Assembly: GCF_051014685.1 (NCBI RefSeq)
Contig: NW_027478400.1
Span: 1,860,001 to 1,924,000 of the forward strand
DNA length: 64,000 nt
Origin: Ptiloglossa arizonensis
Lineage: Eukaryota; Arthropoda; Insecta; Hymenoptera; Colletidae
Direction of reading: 5' to 3'
Part shown: positions 27,032-41,539 of the stretch, one piece after another
Numbering within the stretch: position 1 is the stretch's first letter
How the letters are laid out: each line of letters begins with the position of its first letter
Translations under genes and position numbers: made by a program
Notes under the pieces: generated by a model
What the model was told of the DNA's origin: nothing
Seen by the model: the letters and a program-made list of their open reading frames with translations, nothing else
The model's database searches: none

Positions 27032-29420
27032 GTAAACGAAGAAAGAATCGGAGAATCGGTGAAATAAATGGAGAAACGAAGAAATAAACGGAGAAACGGA
27101 GAAATAAATGGAGAAACGAAGAAATAAACGGAGAAACGAAGAAAGAAACGCAGAAACGAAGAAAGAAACGGAGAAACGAACAAAGAAACGGAGAAACGAA
27201 GAAAGAAACTGAGAAACGAAGAAAGAAATGGAGAATCGGAGAAATAAATGGAGAAACGGAGAAATAAATGGAGAAACGAAGAAATAAAAGGAGAAACGAA
27301 GAAATAAACGGAGAAACGAAGAAAGAAACGCAGAAACGAAGAAAGAAACGGAGAAACGAACAAAGAAACGGAGAAACGAAGAAAGAAACTGAGAAACGAA
27401 GAAAGAAATGGAGAATCGGAGAAATAAATGGAGAAACGGAGAAATAAATGGAGAAACGAAGAAATAAAAGGAGAAACGGAGAAATAAATGGAGAAACGAA
27501 GAAATAAACGGAGAAACGGAGAAATAAATGGAGAAACGAAGAAATAAAAGGAGAAACGAACAAAGAAACGGAGAAACGAAGAAAGAAACGGAAAAACGGG
27601 GAAAGAAACGGAGAAACGAACAATGAAACGGAGAAACGAAGAAAGAAACGGAGAAACGAAGAAAGAAACGCAGAAAAGGAGAAAGAAACAGGAGGAACGG
27701 AGAAAGAAACGGAGAAACGAACAAAGAAACGGAGAAATAAATGGACAAACGAAGAAATAAACGGAGAAACGAACAAGGAAACGAAGAAACGAAGAAAGAA
27801 ACGGAGAAACGAAGAAAGAAACGGAGAAACGTAGAAAGAAACGGAGAAACGAAGAAAGAAATGAAGAAACGAAGAAACGAAGAAAGAAACGGAGAAACGA
27901 AGAAAGAAACAGAGAAACGAACAATGAAACGCAGAACGTAGAATGAGACGGAGAAACGAAGAAATAAACGGAGGAATGAAGAAAGAAACGGAGAAACAAA
28001 GAAAGAAACGGAGAAACGAACAAAGAAACGGAGAAACGAAGAAAGAAACGGGGAAACGAAGAAAGAAACGGAGAATCGGAGAAATAAATGGAGAAACGAA
28101 GAAATAAACGGAGAAACGGAGAAATAAATGGAGAAACGAAGAAATAAACGGAGAAACGAAGAAAGAAACGGAGAAACGTAGAAAGAAACGGAGAAACGAA
28201 GAAAGAAATGAAGAAACGAAGAAACGAAGAAAGAAACGGAGAAACGAACAAAGAAACGGAGAAACGAAGGAAGAAAAGGAGAAACGAAGAAAGAATCGGA
28301 GAAACGAAGAAAGAAACCGAGAAACGAAGAAAGAACCGGAGTAACGAAGAAAGAAACCGAGAAACGGAGAAAGAAACGGAGGAACGAACAAAGAAACGGA
28401 GAAACGAAGAAAGAAACGGAGAAAAGAACAAAGAAACGGAGAAACGAACAAAGAAACGGAGAAACGTAGAAAGAAACGGAGGAACGGAGAAATAAATGGA
28501 GAAGCGAAGAAATAAACGGAGAAACGAAGAAAGAAACGGAGAAACGAAGAAAGAAACGGAGAAACGAAGAAAGAAACGGAGAAATGAAGAAAGACACGGA
28601 GAAACGAGGAAACAAACGGAGAAACGAAGAAAGAAACGGTGAAATAAATGGAGAAACGAAGAAATAAACCGAGAAACGAGAAAGAAACGGAAAAACGAAG
28701 AAAGAAACAGCGAAACGAAGAAGGAAACGGGGAAACGAAGAAAGAAACGGAGAATCGGAGAAATAAATGGAGAAACGAAGAAATAAACGGAGAAACGGAG
28801 AAATAAATGGAGAAACGAAGAAATAAACGGAGAAACGAAGAAAGTAACTGAGAAACGAAGAAAGAAATGGAGAATCGGAGAAATAAATGGAGAAACGGAG
28901 AAATAAATGGAGAAACGAAGAAATAAAAGGAGAAACGGGGAAATAAATGGAGAAACGAAGAAATAAACGGAGAAACGGAGAAATAAATGGAGAAACGAAG
29001 AAATAAAAGGAGAAACGAACAAAGAAACGGAGAAACGAAGAAAGAAACGGAAAAACGGAGAAAGAAACGGAGAAACGAACAATGAAACGGAGAAACGAAG
29101 AAAGAAACGGAGAAACGAAGAAAGAAACGGAGAAACGAAGAAAGAAACGGAGAAATGAAGAAAGACACGTAGAAACGAGGAAAGAAACGGAGAAACGAAG
29201 AAAGAACCGGAGTAACGAAGAAAGAAACCGAGAAACGGAGAAATAAATGGAGAAACGAAGAAATAAACGGAGAAACGAAGAAAGAAACGGAGAAACGAAG
29301 AAAGAAACGGAGAAACGGAGAAATAAACGGAGAAACGTAGAAAGAAACGGAGAAACGAAGAAATAAACGGAGAAACGAAGATATGAACGGAGAAACGAAG
29401 AAAGAAACGGTGAAACGAAG

Positions 29421-32400
29421 AAAGAAACGGAGAAACGATGAAATAAATGGCGAAACGAACAAATAAACGGAGAAACGAAGAAAGGAACGGAGAAACGAAC
29501 AAAGAAACGAAGAAACGAACAAAGAAACGGAGAAACGAACAAAGAACCGGAGAAACGACGAAAGAAACGGAGAAACGGAGAAATAAATGGAGAAACGAAG
29601 AAATAGACGGAGAAACGAAGAAAGGAACGGAGAAACGAACAAAGAAATGGAGAAACGATGAAAGAAACGGGGAAACGAAGAAAGAAACGAAGAAGCGAAG
29701 AAAGAAACGAAGAAACGAAGAAAGAAATGGAGAAACGAAGAAATAAACAGAGAAACGGAGAAAGAAACGGAAAAACGAAGAAAGAAACAGAGAAACGAAC
29801 AATGAAACGCAGAAACGTAGAATGAGACGGAGAAACGAAGAAATAAACGGAGAAATGAAGAAAGAAACGGAGAAACAAAGAAAGAAACGGAGAAACGAAC
29901 AAAGAAACGGAGAAACGATGAAAGAAACGGGGAAACGAAGAAAGAAACGTAGAATCGGAGAAATAAATGGAGAAACGAAGAAATAAACGGAGAAACGGAG
30001 AAATAAATGGAGAAACAAAGAAATAAACGGAGAGATGAACAAAGAAACAGAGAAACGGAGAAACGAAGAAAGAAACGGAGAAACGAACAAAGAAACGGAG
30101 AAACGAACAAAGAAACCGAGAAACGAAGAAAGAAACGCAGAAACGAAGAAAGAAACGGAGGAACGGCGAAATAAATGGAGAAGCGAAGAAATAAACGGAG
30201 AAACGAAGAAATAAACGGAGAAACGAAGAAAGAAACTGAGAAACGAAGTAAGAAACGGAAAAACGAAGAAAGAAACGGAGAAACGAACAAAGAAACGGAG
30301 AAACGAAGAAAGAAACGCAGAAACGAAGAAAGAAACGGAGAAACGAAGAAAGAAACGGAGAAACGAAGAAAGAAACGGAGAAACGAACAAAGAAACGGAG
30401 GAACGAAGAAAGAAACGGAGAAATAAATGGAGAAACGAAGAAATAAACGGAGAAACGAACAAGGAAACGGAGAAACGAAGAAAGAAACGGAGAAACGAAG
30501 AAAGAAACGGAGAAACGTAGAAAGAAACGGAGATACGAAGAAAGAAACGGAGAAACGAAGAAAGAAACGGAGAAACGAAGAAAGAAATGAAGAAACGTAG
30601 AAAGAAACGAAGAAACGAAGAAAGAAACGGAGAAACGAACAAAGAAACGGAGAAACGAAGGCAGAAACGGAGAAACGAAGAAAGAATCGGAGAAACGAAG
30701 AAAGAAACCGTGAAACGAAGAAAGAACCGGAGTAACGAAGAAAGAAACCGAGAAACGGAGAAATAAATCGAGAAACGACGAAATAAACGGAGAAACGAAG
30801 AAAGAAACGGAGAAACGAAGAAAGAAACGGAGAAACGAAGAAAGAAACGGAGAAATGAAGAAAGACACGGAGAAACAAAGAAAGAAACGGAGAAACGAAC
30901 AAAGAAACGGAGAAACGAACAAAGAAACGGAGAAACGAAGAAAGAAACCGAGAAACGGAGAAATAAATGGAGAAGCGAACAAAGAAACGGAGAAACGAAG
31001 AAAGAAACGGAGAAACGAACAATGAAACGGAGAAACGAACAAAGAAACGGAGAAACGAACAAAGAAACGGAGAAACGAAGAAAGAAACCGAGAAACGGAG
31101 AAATAAATGGAGAAACGAAGAAATAAACGGAGAAACGAAGAAAGAAACGGAGAAACGAAGAAAGAAACGGTGAAATAAATGGAGAAACGAAGATATAAAC
31201 GGAGAAACGAAGAAAGAAACGGTGAAACGAAGAAAGAAACGGAGAAACGAAGAAAGAAACAGAGAAACGAAGAAAGAAACGGAGAAACGAAGAAATAAAC
31301 CGAGAAACGAACAAAGAAACGGAGAAACGAAGAAAGAAACGGGGAAACGAAGAAAGAAACGGAGAATCGGAGACATAAATGGAGAAACGAAGAAATAAAC
31401 GGAGAAACGGAGAAATAAATGGAGAAACGAACAAAGAAACGGAGAAACGAACAAAGAAACGGAGAAACGAAGAAAGAAACGCAGAAACGAAGAAAGAAAC
31501 GGAGAAACGAAGAAAGAAACGGAGAAACGAAGAAAGAAACGGAGAAACGAAGAAAGAAATGAAGAAACGAAGAAAGAAACGAAGAAACGAAGAAAGAAAC
31601 GGAGAAACGAACAAAGAAACGGAGAAACGAAGGAAGAAACGGAGAAACGAAGAAAGAATCGGAGAAACGAACAAAGAAACCGAGAAACGAAGAAAGAACC
31701 GGAGTAACGAAGAAAGAAACCGAGAAACGGAGAAATAAATGGAGAAACGAAGAAATAAACGGAGAAACGAAGAAAGAAACGGAGAAACGAAGAAAGAAAC
31801 GGAGAAACGAAGAAAGAAACGGAGAAATGAAGAAAGAAACGGAGAATCGAAGAAAGAAACGGTGAAACGGAGAAACGAAGAAATAAACCGAGAAACGGAG
31901 AAAGAAACGGAGAAACGAACAAAGAAACGGAGAAACGAAGAAAGAAACGGAGAAACGAACAATGAAACGCAGAAACGAAGAATGAAGCGGAGAAATGAAG
32001 AAATAAACGGAGAAATGAAGAAAGAAACGGAGAAACAGAGAAAGAAACGGAGAAACGAACAAAGAAACGGAGAAGCGAAGAAAGAAACGGAGGAACGACG
32101 AATGAAACGGAGAAACGAAGAAAGAAACGGTGAAATAAATGGAGAAACGAAGATATAAAAGGAGAAACGAAGAAAGAAACGGTGAACCGAAGAAAGAAAC
32201 GGAGAAACGGAGAAAGAAACAGAGAAACGAACAATGAAACGCAGAAACGTAGAATGAGACGGAGAAACGAAGAAATAAACGGAGAAATGAAGAAAGAAAC
32301 GGAGAAACAAAGAAAGAAACGGAGAAACGAACAAAGAAACGGAGAAACGAAGAAAGAAACGGGGAAACGAAGAAAGAAATGGAGAATCGGAGAAATAAAT

Positions 32401-35400
32401 GGAGAAACGAAGAAATAAACGGAGATACGGAGGAATAAATGGAGAAACGAAGAAATAAACGGAGAAACGAAGAAAGAAACGCAGAAACGAAGAAAGAAAC
32501 GGAGAAACGAACAAAGAAACGGAGAAACGAAGAAAGAAACGGAGAAACGATGAAATAAATGGCGAAACGAACAAATAAACGGAGAAACGAAGAAAGGAAC
32601 GGAGAAACGAACAAAGAAACGAAGAAACGAACAAAGAAACGGAGAAACGAACAAAGAACCGGAGAAACGACGAAAGAAACGGAGAAACGGAGAAATAAAT
32701 GGAGAAACGAAGAAATAGACGGAGAAACGAAGAAAGGAACGGAGAAACGAACAAAGAAATGGAGAAACGATGAAAGAAACGGGGAAACGAAGAAAGAAAC
32801 GAAGAAACGAAGAAAGAAACGAAGAAACGAAGAAAGAAATGGAGAAACGAAGAAATAAACCGAGAAACGGAGAAAGAAACGGAAAAACGAAGAAAGAAAC
32901 AGAGAAACGAACAATGAAACGCAGAAACGTAGAATGAGACGGAGAAACGAAGAAATAAACGGAGAAATGAAGAAAGAAACGGAGAAGCAAAGAAAGAAAC
33001 GGAGAAACGAACAAAGAAACGGAGAAACGATGAAAGAAACGGGGAAACGAAGAAAGAAACGTAGAATCGGAGAAATAAATGGAGAAACGAAGAAATAAAC
33101 GGAGAAACGGAGAAATAAATGGAGAAACAAAGAAATAAACGGAGAAACGAACAAAGAAACAGAGAAACGAACAAAGAAACGGAGAAACGAAGAAAGAAAC
33201 GGAGAAACGAACAAAGAAACGGAGAAACGAACAAAGAAACGGAGAAACGAAGAAAGAAACGCAGAAACGAAGAAAGAAACGGAGGAACGGCGAAATAAAT
33301 GGAGAAGCGAAGAAATAAACGGAGAAACGAAGAAATAAACGGAGAAACGAAGAAAGAAACTGAGAAACGAAGTAAGAAACGGAAAAACGAAGAAAGAAAC
33401 GGAGAAACGAACAAAGAAACGGAGAAACGAAGAAAGAAACGCAGAAACGAAGAAAGAAACGGAGAAACGAAGAAAGAAACGGAGAAACGAAGAAAGAAAC
33501 GGAGAAACGAACAAAGAAACGGAGGAACCAAGAAAGAAACGGAGAAATAAATGGAGAAACGAAGAAATAAACGGAGAAACGAACAAGGAAACGGAGAAAC
33601 GAAGAAAGAAACGGAGAAACGAAGAAAGAAACGGAGAAACGTAGAAAGAAACGGAGATACGAAGAAAGAAACGGAGAAACGAAGAAAGAAACGGAGAAAC
33701 GAAGAAAGAAATGAAGAAACGTAGAAAGAAACGAAGAAACGAAGAAAGAAACGGAGAAACGAACAAAGAAACGGAGAAACGAAGGCAGAAACGGAGAAAC
33801 GAAGAAAGAATCGGAGAAACGAAGAAAGAAACCGTGAAACGAAGAAAGAACCGGAGTAACGAAGAAAGAAACCGAGAAACGGAGAAATAAATCGAGAAAC
33901 GACGAAATAAACGGAGAAACGAAGAAAGAAACGGAGAAACGAAGAAAGAAACGGAGAAACGAAGAAAGAAACGGAGAAATGAAGAAAGACACGGAGAAAC
34001 AAAGAAAGAAACGGAGAAACGAACAAAGAAACGGAGAAACGAACAAAGAAACGGAGAAACGAAGAAAGAAACCGAGAAACGGAGAAATAAATGGAGAAGC
34101 GAACAAAGAAACGGAGAAACGAAGAAAGAAACGGAGAAACGAACAATGAAATGGAGAAACGAACAAAGAAACGGAGAAACGAACAAAGAAACGGAGAAAC
34201 GAAGAAAGAAACCGAGAAACGGAGAAATAAATGGAGAAACGAAGAAATAAACGGAGAAACGAAGAAAGAAACGGAGAAACGAAGAAAGAAACGGTGAAAT
34301 AAATGGAGAAACGAAGATATAAACGGAGAAACGAAGAAAGAAACGGTGAAACGAAGAAAGAAACGGAGAAACGAAGAAAGAAACAGAGAAACGAAGAAAG
34401 AAACGGAGAAACGAAGAAATAAACCGAGAAACGAACAAAGAAACGGAGAAACAAAGAAAGAAACGGGGAAACGAAGAAAGAAACGGAGAATCGGAGAAAT
34501 AAATGGAGAAACGAAGAAATAAACGGAGAAACGGAGAAATAAATGGAGAAACGAACAAAGAAACGGAGAAACGAACAAAGAAACGGTGAAACGAAGAAAG
34601 AAACGCAGAAACGAAGAAAGAAACGGAGAAACGAAGAAAGAAACGGAGAAACGAAGAAAGAAACGGAGAAACGAAGAAAGAAATGAAGAAACGAAGAAAG
34701 AAACGAAGAAACGAAGAAAGAAACGGAGAAACGAACAAAGAAACGGAGAAACGAAGGAAGAAACGGAGAAACGAAGAAAGAATCGGAGAAACGAACAAAG
34801 AAACCGAGAAACGAAGAAAGAACCGGAGTAACGAAGAAAGAAACCGAGAAACGGAGAAGTAAATGGAGAAACGAAGAAATAAACGGAGAAACGAAGAAAG
34901 AAACGGAGAAACGAAGAAAGAAACGGAGAAACGAAGAAAGAAACGGAGAAATGAAGAAAGAAACGGAGAATCGAAGAAAGAAACGGTGAAACGGAGAAAC
35001 GAAGAAATAAACCGAGAAACGGAGAAAGAAACGGAGAAACGAACAAAGAAACGGAGAAACGAAGAAAGAAACGGAGAAACGAACAATGAAACGCAGAAAC
35101 GAAGAATGAAGCGGAGAAATGAAGAAATAAACGGAGAAATGAAGAAAGAAACGGAGAAACAGAGAAAGAAACGGAGAAACGAACAAAGAAACGGAGAAGC
35201 GAAGAAAGAAACGGAGGAACGACGAATGAAACGGAGAAACGAAGAAAGAAACGGTGAAATAAATGGAGAAACGAAGATATAAAAGGAGAAACGAAGAAAG
35301 AAACGGTGAAACGAAGAAAGAAACGGAGAAACGGAGAAAGAAACAGAGAAACGAACAATGAAACGCAGAAACGTAGAATGAGACGGAGAAACGAAGAAAT

Positions 35401-35590
35401 AAACGGAGAAATGAAGAAAGAAACGGAGAAACAAAGAAAGAAACGGAGAAACGAACAAAGAAACGGAGAAACGAAGAAAGAAACGGGGAAACGAAGAAAG
35501 AAATGGAGAATCGGAGAAATAAATGGAGAAACGAAGAAATAAACGGAGAAACGGAGGAATAAATGGAGAAACGAAGAAATAAACGGAGAA
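29421..35590 (+). repeat. 3.1-kb tandem duplication
   Basis: A unit from about 29,421 to 32,532 is followed by a second from about 32,533 to 35,590. The offset is 3,112 bp at the start (ATGGCGAAACGAACAAATAA at about 29,448 and 32,560) and 3,124 bp from about 30,100 onward. The 12-bp step is a missing 12 bp near 30,055 in the first unit. Private variants are shared throughout, for example AATAGACGGAG, AAATCGAGAAACGACG and CCGGAGTAAC at 30,727/33,851 and 31,699/34,823. The start of this unit is also related to the left edge of the window (30-338). Confidence 0.9.
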
Positions 35591-37002
35591 ACGAACAAAG
35601 AAACGGAGAAACGAAGAAAGAAACTGAGAAACGAAGAAAGAAACGGAGAAACGAACAAAGAAACGGAGAAACGAAGAAAGAAACGGAGGAACGGAGAAAT
35701 AAATGCAGAAGCGAAGAAGTAAACGGAGAAACGAACAAAGAAACGGAGAAACGGAGAAAGAAACGGAGAAATAAATGGTGAAACGAAGAAATAAACGGAG
35801 AAACGAACAAGGAAACGGGGAAACGAAGAAAGAAACGGTGAAACGAAGAAAGAAACGGAGAAACGAAGAAAGAAACAGAGAAACGAAGAAAGAAACGGAG
35901 AAACGAACAAAGAAACGGAGAAACGAAGAAAGAAACGGAGAAACGAACAATGAAACGCAGAAACGTAGAATGAGACGGAGAAACGAAGAAATAAACGGAG
36001 AAATGAAGAAAGAAACGCAGAAACAAAGAAAGAAACGGAGAAACGAACAAAGAAACGGAGAAACGAAGAAAGAAACGGGGAAACGAAGAAAGAAACGGTG
36101 AAACGAAGAATGAAACGGAGGAACGAACAAAGAAACGGAGAAACGAACAAAGAAACGGAGAAACGAACAAAGAAACGGAGCAACGAACAAAGAAACGCAG
36201 AAACGAAGAAAGAAACGGAGAAACGAAGAAAGAAACGGAGAAACGAAGTAAGAAACGGAGGAACGAAGAAAGAAACGGAGAAATAAATGGAGAAACGAAG
36301 AAATTAACGGAGAAATAAATGGAGAAACGAAGAAATAAACGGAGAAACGAACAAGGAAACGGAGAAACGAAGAAAGAAACGGAGAAACGAAGAAAGAAAC
36401 GGAGAAACGTAGAAAGAAACGGAGATACGAAGAAAGAAACGGAGAAACGAAGAAAGAAACGGAGAAACGAAGAAAGAAACGGAGAAATGAAGAAAGAAAC
36501 GGAGAAACGAAGAAAGAAACGAAGAAACGAAGAAAGAAACGGAGAAACGAACAAAGAAACGGAGAAACGAAGAAAGAAACGGGGAAACGAAGAAAGAAAT
36601 GGAGAATCGGAGAAATAAATGGAGAAACGAAGAAATAAACGGAGAAACGGAGAAATAAATGGAGAAACGAAGAAATAAACGGAGAAACGAACAAAGAAAC
36701 GGAGAAACGAAGAAAGAAACTGAGAAACGAAGAAAGAAACGGAGAAACGAACAAAGAAACGGAGAAACGAAGAAAGAAACGGAGGAACGGAGAAATAAAT
36801 GCAGAAGCGAAGAAGTAAACGGAGAAACGAACAAAGAAACGGAGAAACGGAGAAAGAAACGGAGAAATAAATGGTGAAACGAAGAAATAAACGGAGAAAC
36901 GAACAAGGAAACGGGGAAACGAAGAAAGAAACGGTGAAACGAAGAAAGAAACGGAGAAACGAAGAAAGAAACAGAGAAACGAAGAAAGAAACGGAGAAAC
37001 GA
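35440..37002 (+). repeat. repeat pair with offset 1,096 bp
   Basis: 35,440-35,906 recurs at 36,536-37,002, including TGCAGAAGCGAAGAAGTAAA (about 35,705 and 36,805), AACAAGGAAACGGGG and the preceding AAATGGAGAATCGG. Between them lies a copy of the CGGAGCAACG cassette (near 36,180) also found at about 37,600. Confidence 0.8.
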
Positions 37003-37998
37003 AGAAAGAAACGGAGAAACGAACAAAGAAACGCAGAAACGAAGAAAGAAACGGAGAAACGAAGAAAGAAACGGAGGAACGAACAAAGAAACGGAGGAAC
37101 GAAGAAAGAAACGGAGAAATAAATGGAGAAACGAAGAAATAAACGGAGAAATAAATGGAGAAACGAAGAAATAAACGGAGAAACGAACAAGGAAACGGAG
37201 AAACGAAGAAAGAAACGGAGAAACGAAGAAAGAAACGGAGAAACGTAGAAAGAAACGGAGATACGAAGAAAGAAACGGAGAAACGAAGAAAGAAACCGAG
37301 AAACGGAGAAATAAATGGAGAAACGAAGAAATAAACGGAGAAACGAAGAAAGAAACGGAGAAACGAACAATGAAACGCAGAAACGTAGAATGAGACGGAG
37401 AAACGAAGAAATAAACGGAGAAATGAAGAACGAAACGGAGAAACAAAGAAAGAAACGGAGAAACGAACAAAGAAACGGAGAAACGAAGAAAGAAACGGGG
37501 AAACGAAGAAAGAAACGGTGAAACGAAGAATGAAACGGAGGAACGAACAAAGAAACGGAGAAACGAACAAAGAAACGGAGAAGCGAACAAAGAAACGGAG
37601 CAACGAACAAAGAAACGCAGAAACGAAGAAAGAAACGGAGAAACGAAGAAAGAAACGGAGAAACGAAGAAAGAAACGGAGGAACGAAGAAAGAAACGGAG
37701 AAATAAATGGAGAAACGAAGAAATAAACGGAGAAATAAATGGAGAAACGAAGAAATAAACGGAGAAACGAACAAGGAAACGGAGAAACGAAGAAAGAAAC
37801 GGAGAAACGAAGAAAGAAACGGAGAAACGTAGAAAGAAACGGGGATACGAAGAAAGAAACGGAGAAACGAAGAAAGAAACCGAGAAACGGAGAAATAAAT
37901 GGAGAAACGAAGAAATAAACGGAGAAACGAACAAAGAAACGGAGATACGAAGAAAGAAACGGATAAACGACGAATGAAACGGAGAAACGAAGAAAGAA

Positions 37999-38222
37999 AC
38001 GGTGAAATAAATGGAGAAACGAAGATATAAAAGGAGAAACGAAGAAAGAAACGGTGAAACGAAGAAAGAAACGGAGGAACGACGAATGAAACGGAGAAAC
38101 GAAGAAAGAAACGGTGAAATAAATGGAGAAACGAAGATATAAAAGGAGAAACGAAGAAAGAAACGGTGAAACGAAGAAAGAAACGGAGAAACGGAGAAAG
38201 AAACAGAGAAACGAACAATGAA
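37999..38222 (+). repeat. 112-bp tandem duplication
   Basis: The word CGGTGAAATAAATGG followed by CGAAGATATAAAAGG occurs at 38,000 and again at 38,112. The unit is five full monomers plus one 12-bp short monomer. Confidence 0.85.
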
Positions 38223-39320
38223 ACGCAGAAACGTAGAATGAGACGGAGAAACGAAGAAATAAACGGAGAAACGAAGAAAGAAACGGGGAAACGAAGAAAG
38301 AATCGGAGAATCGGAGAAATAAATGGAGAAACTAAGAAATAAACGGAGAAGCGGAGAAATAAATGGAGAAACGAAGAAATAAACGGAGAAACGAAGAAAG
38401 AAACGCAGAAACGAAGAAAGAAACGGAGAAACGAACAAAGAAACGGAGAAACGAAGAAAGAAACTGAGAAACGAAGAAAGAAATGGAGAATCGGAGAAAT
38501 AAATGGAGAAACGGAGAAATAAATGGAGAAACGAAGAAAGAAACGGAGAAACGAAGAATGTAACGGAGAAACGAAGAAAGAAACGGAGAAATGAAGAAAG
38601 AAACGGAGAATCGAAGAAAGAAACGGTGAAACGGAGAAACGAAGAAATAAACCGAGAAACGGAGAAAGAAACGGAGAAACGAACAAAGAAACGGAGAAAC
38701 GAAGAAAGAAACGGAGAAACGAACAATGAAACGCAGAAACGAAGAATGAAGCGGAGAAACGAAGAAATAAACGGAGAAATGAAGAAAGAAACGGAGAAAC
38801 AGAGAAAGAAACGGAGAAACGAACAAAGAAACGGAGAAGCGAAGAAAGAAACGGAGGAACGACGAATGAAACGGAGAAACGAAGAAAGAAACGGTGAAAT
38901 AAATGGAGAAACGAAGATATAAAAGGAGAAACGAAGAAAGAAACGGTGAAACGAAGAAAGAAACGGAGAAACGGAGAAAGAAACAGAGAAACGAACAATG
39001 AAACGCAGAAACGTAGAATGAGACGGAGAAACGAAGAAATAAACGGAGAAACGAAGAAAGAAACGGGGAAACGAAGAAAGAATCGGGGAATCGGAGAAAT
39101 AAATGGAGAAACTAAGAAATAAACGGAGAAACGGAGAAATAAATGGAGAAACGAAGAAATAAACGGAGAAACGAAGAAAGAAACGCAGAAACGAAGAAAG
39201 AAACGGAGAAACGAACAAAGAAACGGAGAAACGAAGAAAGAAACTGAGAAACGAAGAAAGAAATGGAGAATCGGAGTAATAAATGGAGAAACGGAGAAAT
39301 AAATGGAGAAACGAAGAAAT
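38061..39320 (+). repeat. 780-bp tandem duplication
   Basis: 38,061-38,539 is repeated at exactly +780 bp (38,841-39,319), base for base apart from a few substitutions, for example GGAGTAATAA near 39,275. A rare CTA trinucleotide (GAAACTAAGAAATAAACGG) is shared at 38,332 and 39,112. 780 is 39 monomers. Confidence 0.9.
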
Positions 39321-39910
39321 AAAAGGAGAAACGGAGAAATAAATCGAGAAACGAAGAAATAAACGGAGAAACGGAGAAATAAATGGAGAAACGAAGAAAT
39401 AAAAGGAGAAACGAACAAAGAAACGGAGAAACGAAGAAAGAAACGGAAAAACGGAGAAAGAAACGGAGAAACGAACAATGAAACGGAGAAACGAAGAAAG
39501 AAACGGAGAAACGAAGAAAGAAACGCAGAAAAGGAGAAAGAAACAGGAGGAACGGAGAAAGAAACGGAGAAACGAACAAAGAAACGAAGAAACGAACAAA
39601 GAAACGGAGAAATAAATGGAGAAAGGAAGAAATAAACGGAGAAACGAACAAGGAAACGAAGAAACGAAGAAAGAAACGGAGAAACGAAGAAAGAAACGGA
39701 GAAACGTACAAAGAAACGGAGAAACGAAGAAAGAAATGAAGAAACGAAGAAACGAAGAAAGAAACGGAGAAACGAACAAAGAAACGGAGAAACGAAGGAA
39801 GAAACGGAGAAACGAAGAAAGAATCGGAGAAACGAAGAAAGAAACCGAGAAACGAAGAAAGAACCGGAGTAACGAAGAAAGAAACCGAGAAACGGAGAAA
39901 TAAATGGAGA

Positions 39911-41317
39911 AACGACGAAATAGACGGAGAAACGAAGAATGAAACGGAGAAACGAAGAAAGAAACGGAGAAACGAAGAAAGAAACGGAGAAATGAAGAAA
40001 GAAACGGAGAATCGAAGAAAGAAACGGAGAAACGGAGAAACGAAGAAATAAACCGAGAAACGGAGAAAGAAACGGAGGAACGAACAAAGAAACGGAGAAA
40101 CGAAGAAAGAAACGGAGAAAAGAACAAAGAAACGGAGAAACGAACAAAGAAACGGAGAAACGTAGAAAGAAACGGAGGAACGGAGAAATAAATGGAGAAG
40201 CGAAGAAATAAACGGAGAAACGAAGAAAGAAACGGAGAAACGAAGAAAGAAACGGAGAAACGAAGAAAGAAACGGAGAAATGAAGAAAGACACGGAGAAA
40301 CGAGGAAAGAAACGGAGAAACGAAGAAAGAAACGGAGAAATAAATGGAGAAACGAAGAAATAAACCGAGAAACGGAAAAAGAAACGGAGAAACGAACAAA
40401 GAAACGGAGAAACAAAGAAAGAAACGGAGAAACGGAGAAATAAATGGAGAAACGAAGAAATAAACGGAGAAACGAAGAAAGAAACAGAGAAACGAAGAAA
40501 GAAACAAAGAAACGAAGAAGGAAACGGAGAAGCGAACAAAGAAACGGAGAAACGAAGAAAGAAACGGAGAAACGAACAATGAAATGCAGAAACGAAGAAT
40601 GAAGCGGAGAAACGAAGAAATAAACGGAGAAATGAAGAAAGAAACGGAGAAACAAAGAATGAAACGGAGAAACGAACAAAGAAACGGAGAAACGAAGAAA
40701 GAAACGGAGAAACGACGAATGAAACGGAGAAACGAAGAAAGAAACGGTGAAATAAATGGAGAAACGAAGAAATAAACCGAGAAACGGAGAAAGAAACGGA
40801 AAAACGAAGAAAGAAACAGAGAAACGAACAATGAAACGCAGAACGTAGAATGAGACGGAGAAACGAAGAAATAAACGGAGAAATGAAGAAAGAAACGGAG
40901 AAACAAAGAAAGAAACGGAGAAACGAACAAAGAAACGGAGAAACGAAGAAATAAACCGAGAAACGGAGAAAGAAACGGAAAAACGAAGAAAGAAACAGAG
41001 AAACGAACAATGAAACGCAGAACGTAGAATGAGACGGAGAAACGAAGAAATAAACGGAGAAATGAAGAAAGAAACGGAGAAACAAAGAAAGAAACGGAGA
41101 AACGAACAAAGAAACGGAGAAACGAATAAAGAAACGGGGAAACGAAGAAAGAAACGGAGAATCGGAGAAATAAATGGAGAAACGAAGAAATAAACGGAGA
41201 AACGGAGAAATAAATGGAGAAACGAAGAAATAAACGGAGAAACGAAGAAAGAAACGCAGAAACGAAGAAAGAAACGGAGAAACGAACAAAGAAACGGAGA
41301 AACGAAGAAAGTAACTG
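39911..41317 (+). repeat. dispersed duplication G, copy 2
   Basis: Copy of 25,545-27,031 with one 80-bp unit instead of two. It retains the internal 179-bp duplication with the CGCAGAACGTAG deletion (near 40,835 and 41,015). Confidence 0.85.
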
Positions 41318-41539
41318 AGAAACGAAGAAAGAAATGGAGGATCGGAGAAATAAATGGAGAAATGGAGAAATAAATGGAGAAACGAAGAAATAAAAGGAGA
41401 AACGGAGAAATAAATGGAGAAACGAAGAAATAAACGGAGAAACGGAGAAATAAATGGAGAAACGAAGAAATAAAAGGAGAAACGAACAAAGAAACGGAGA
41501 AACGAAGAAAGAAACGGAAAAACGGAGAAAGAAACGGAG

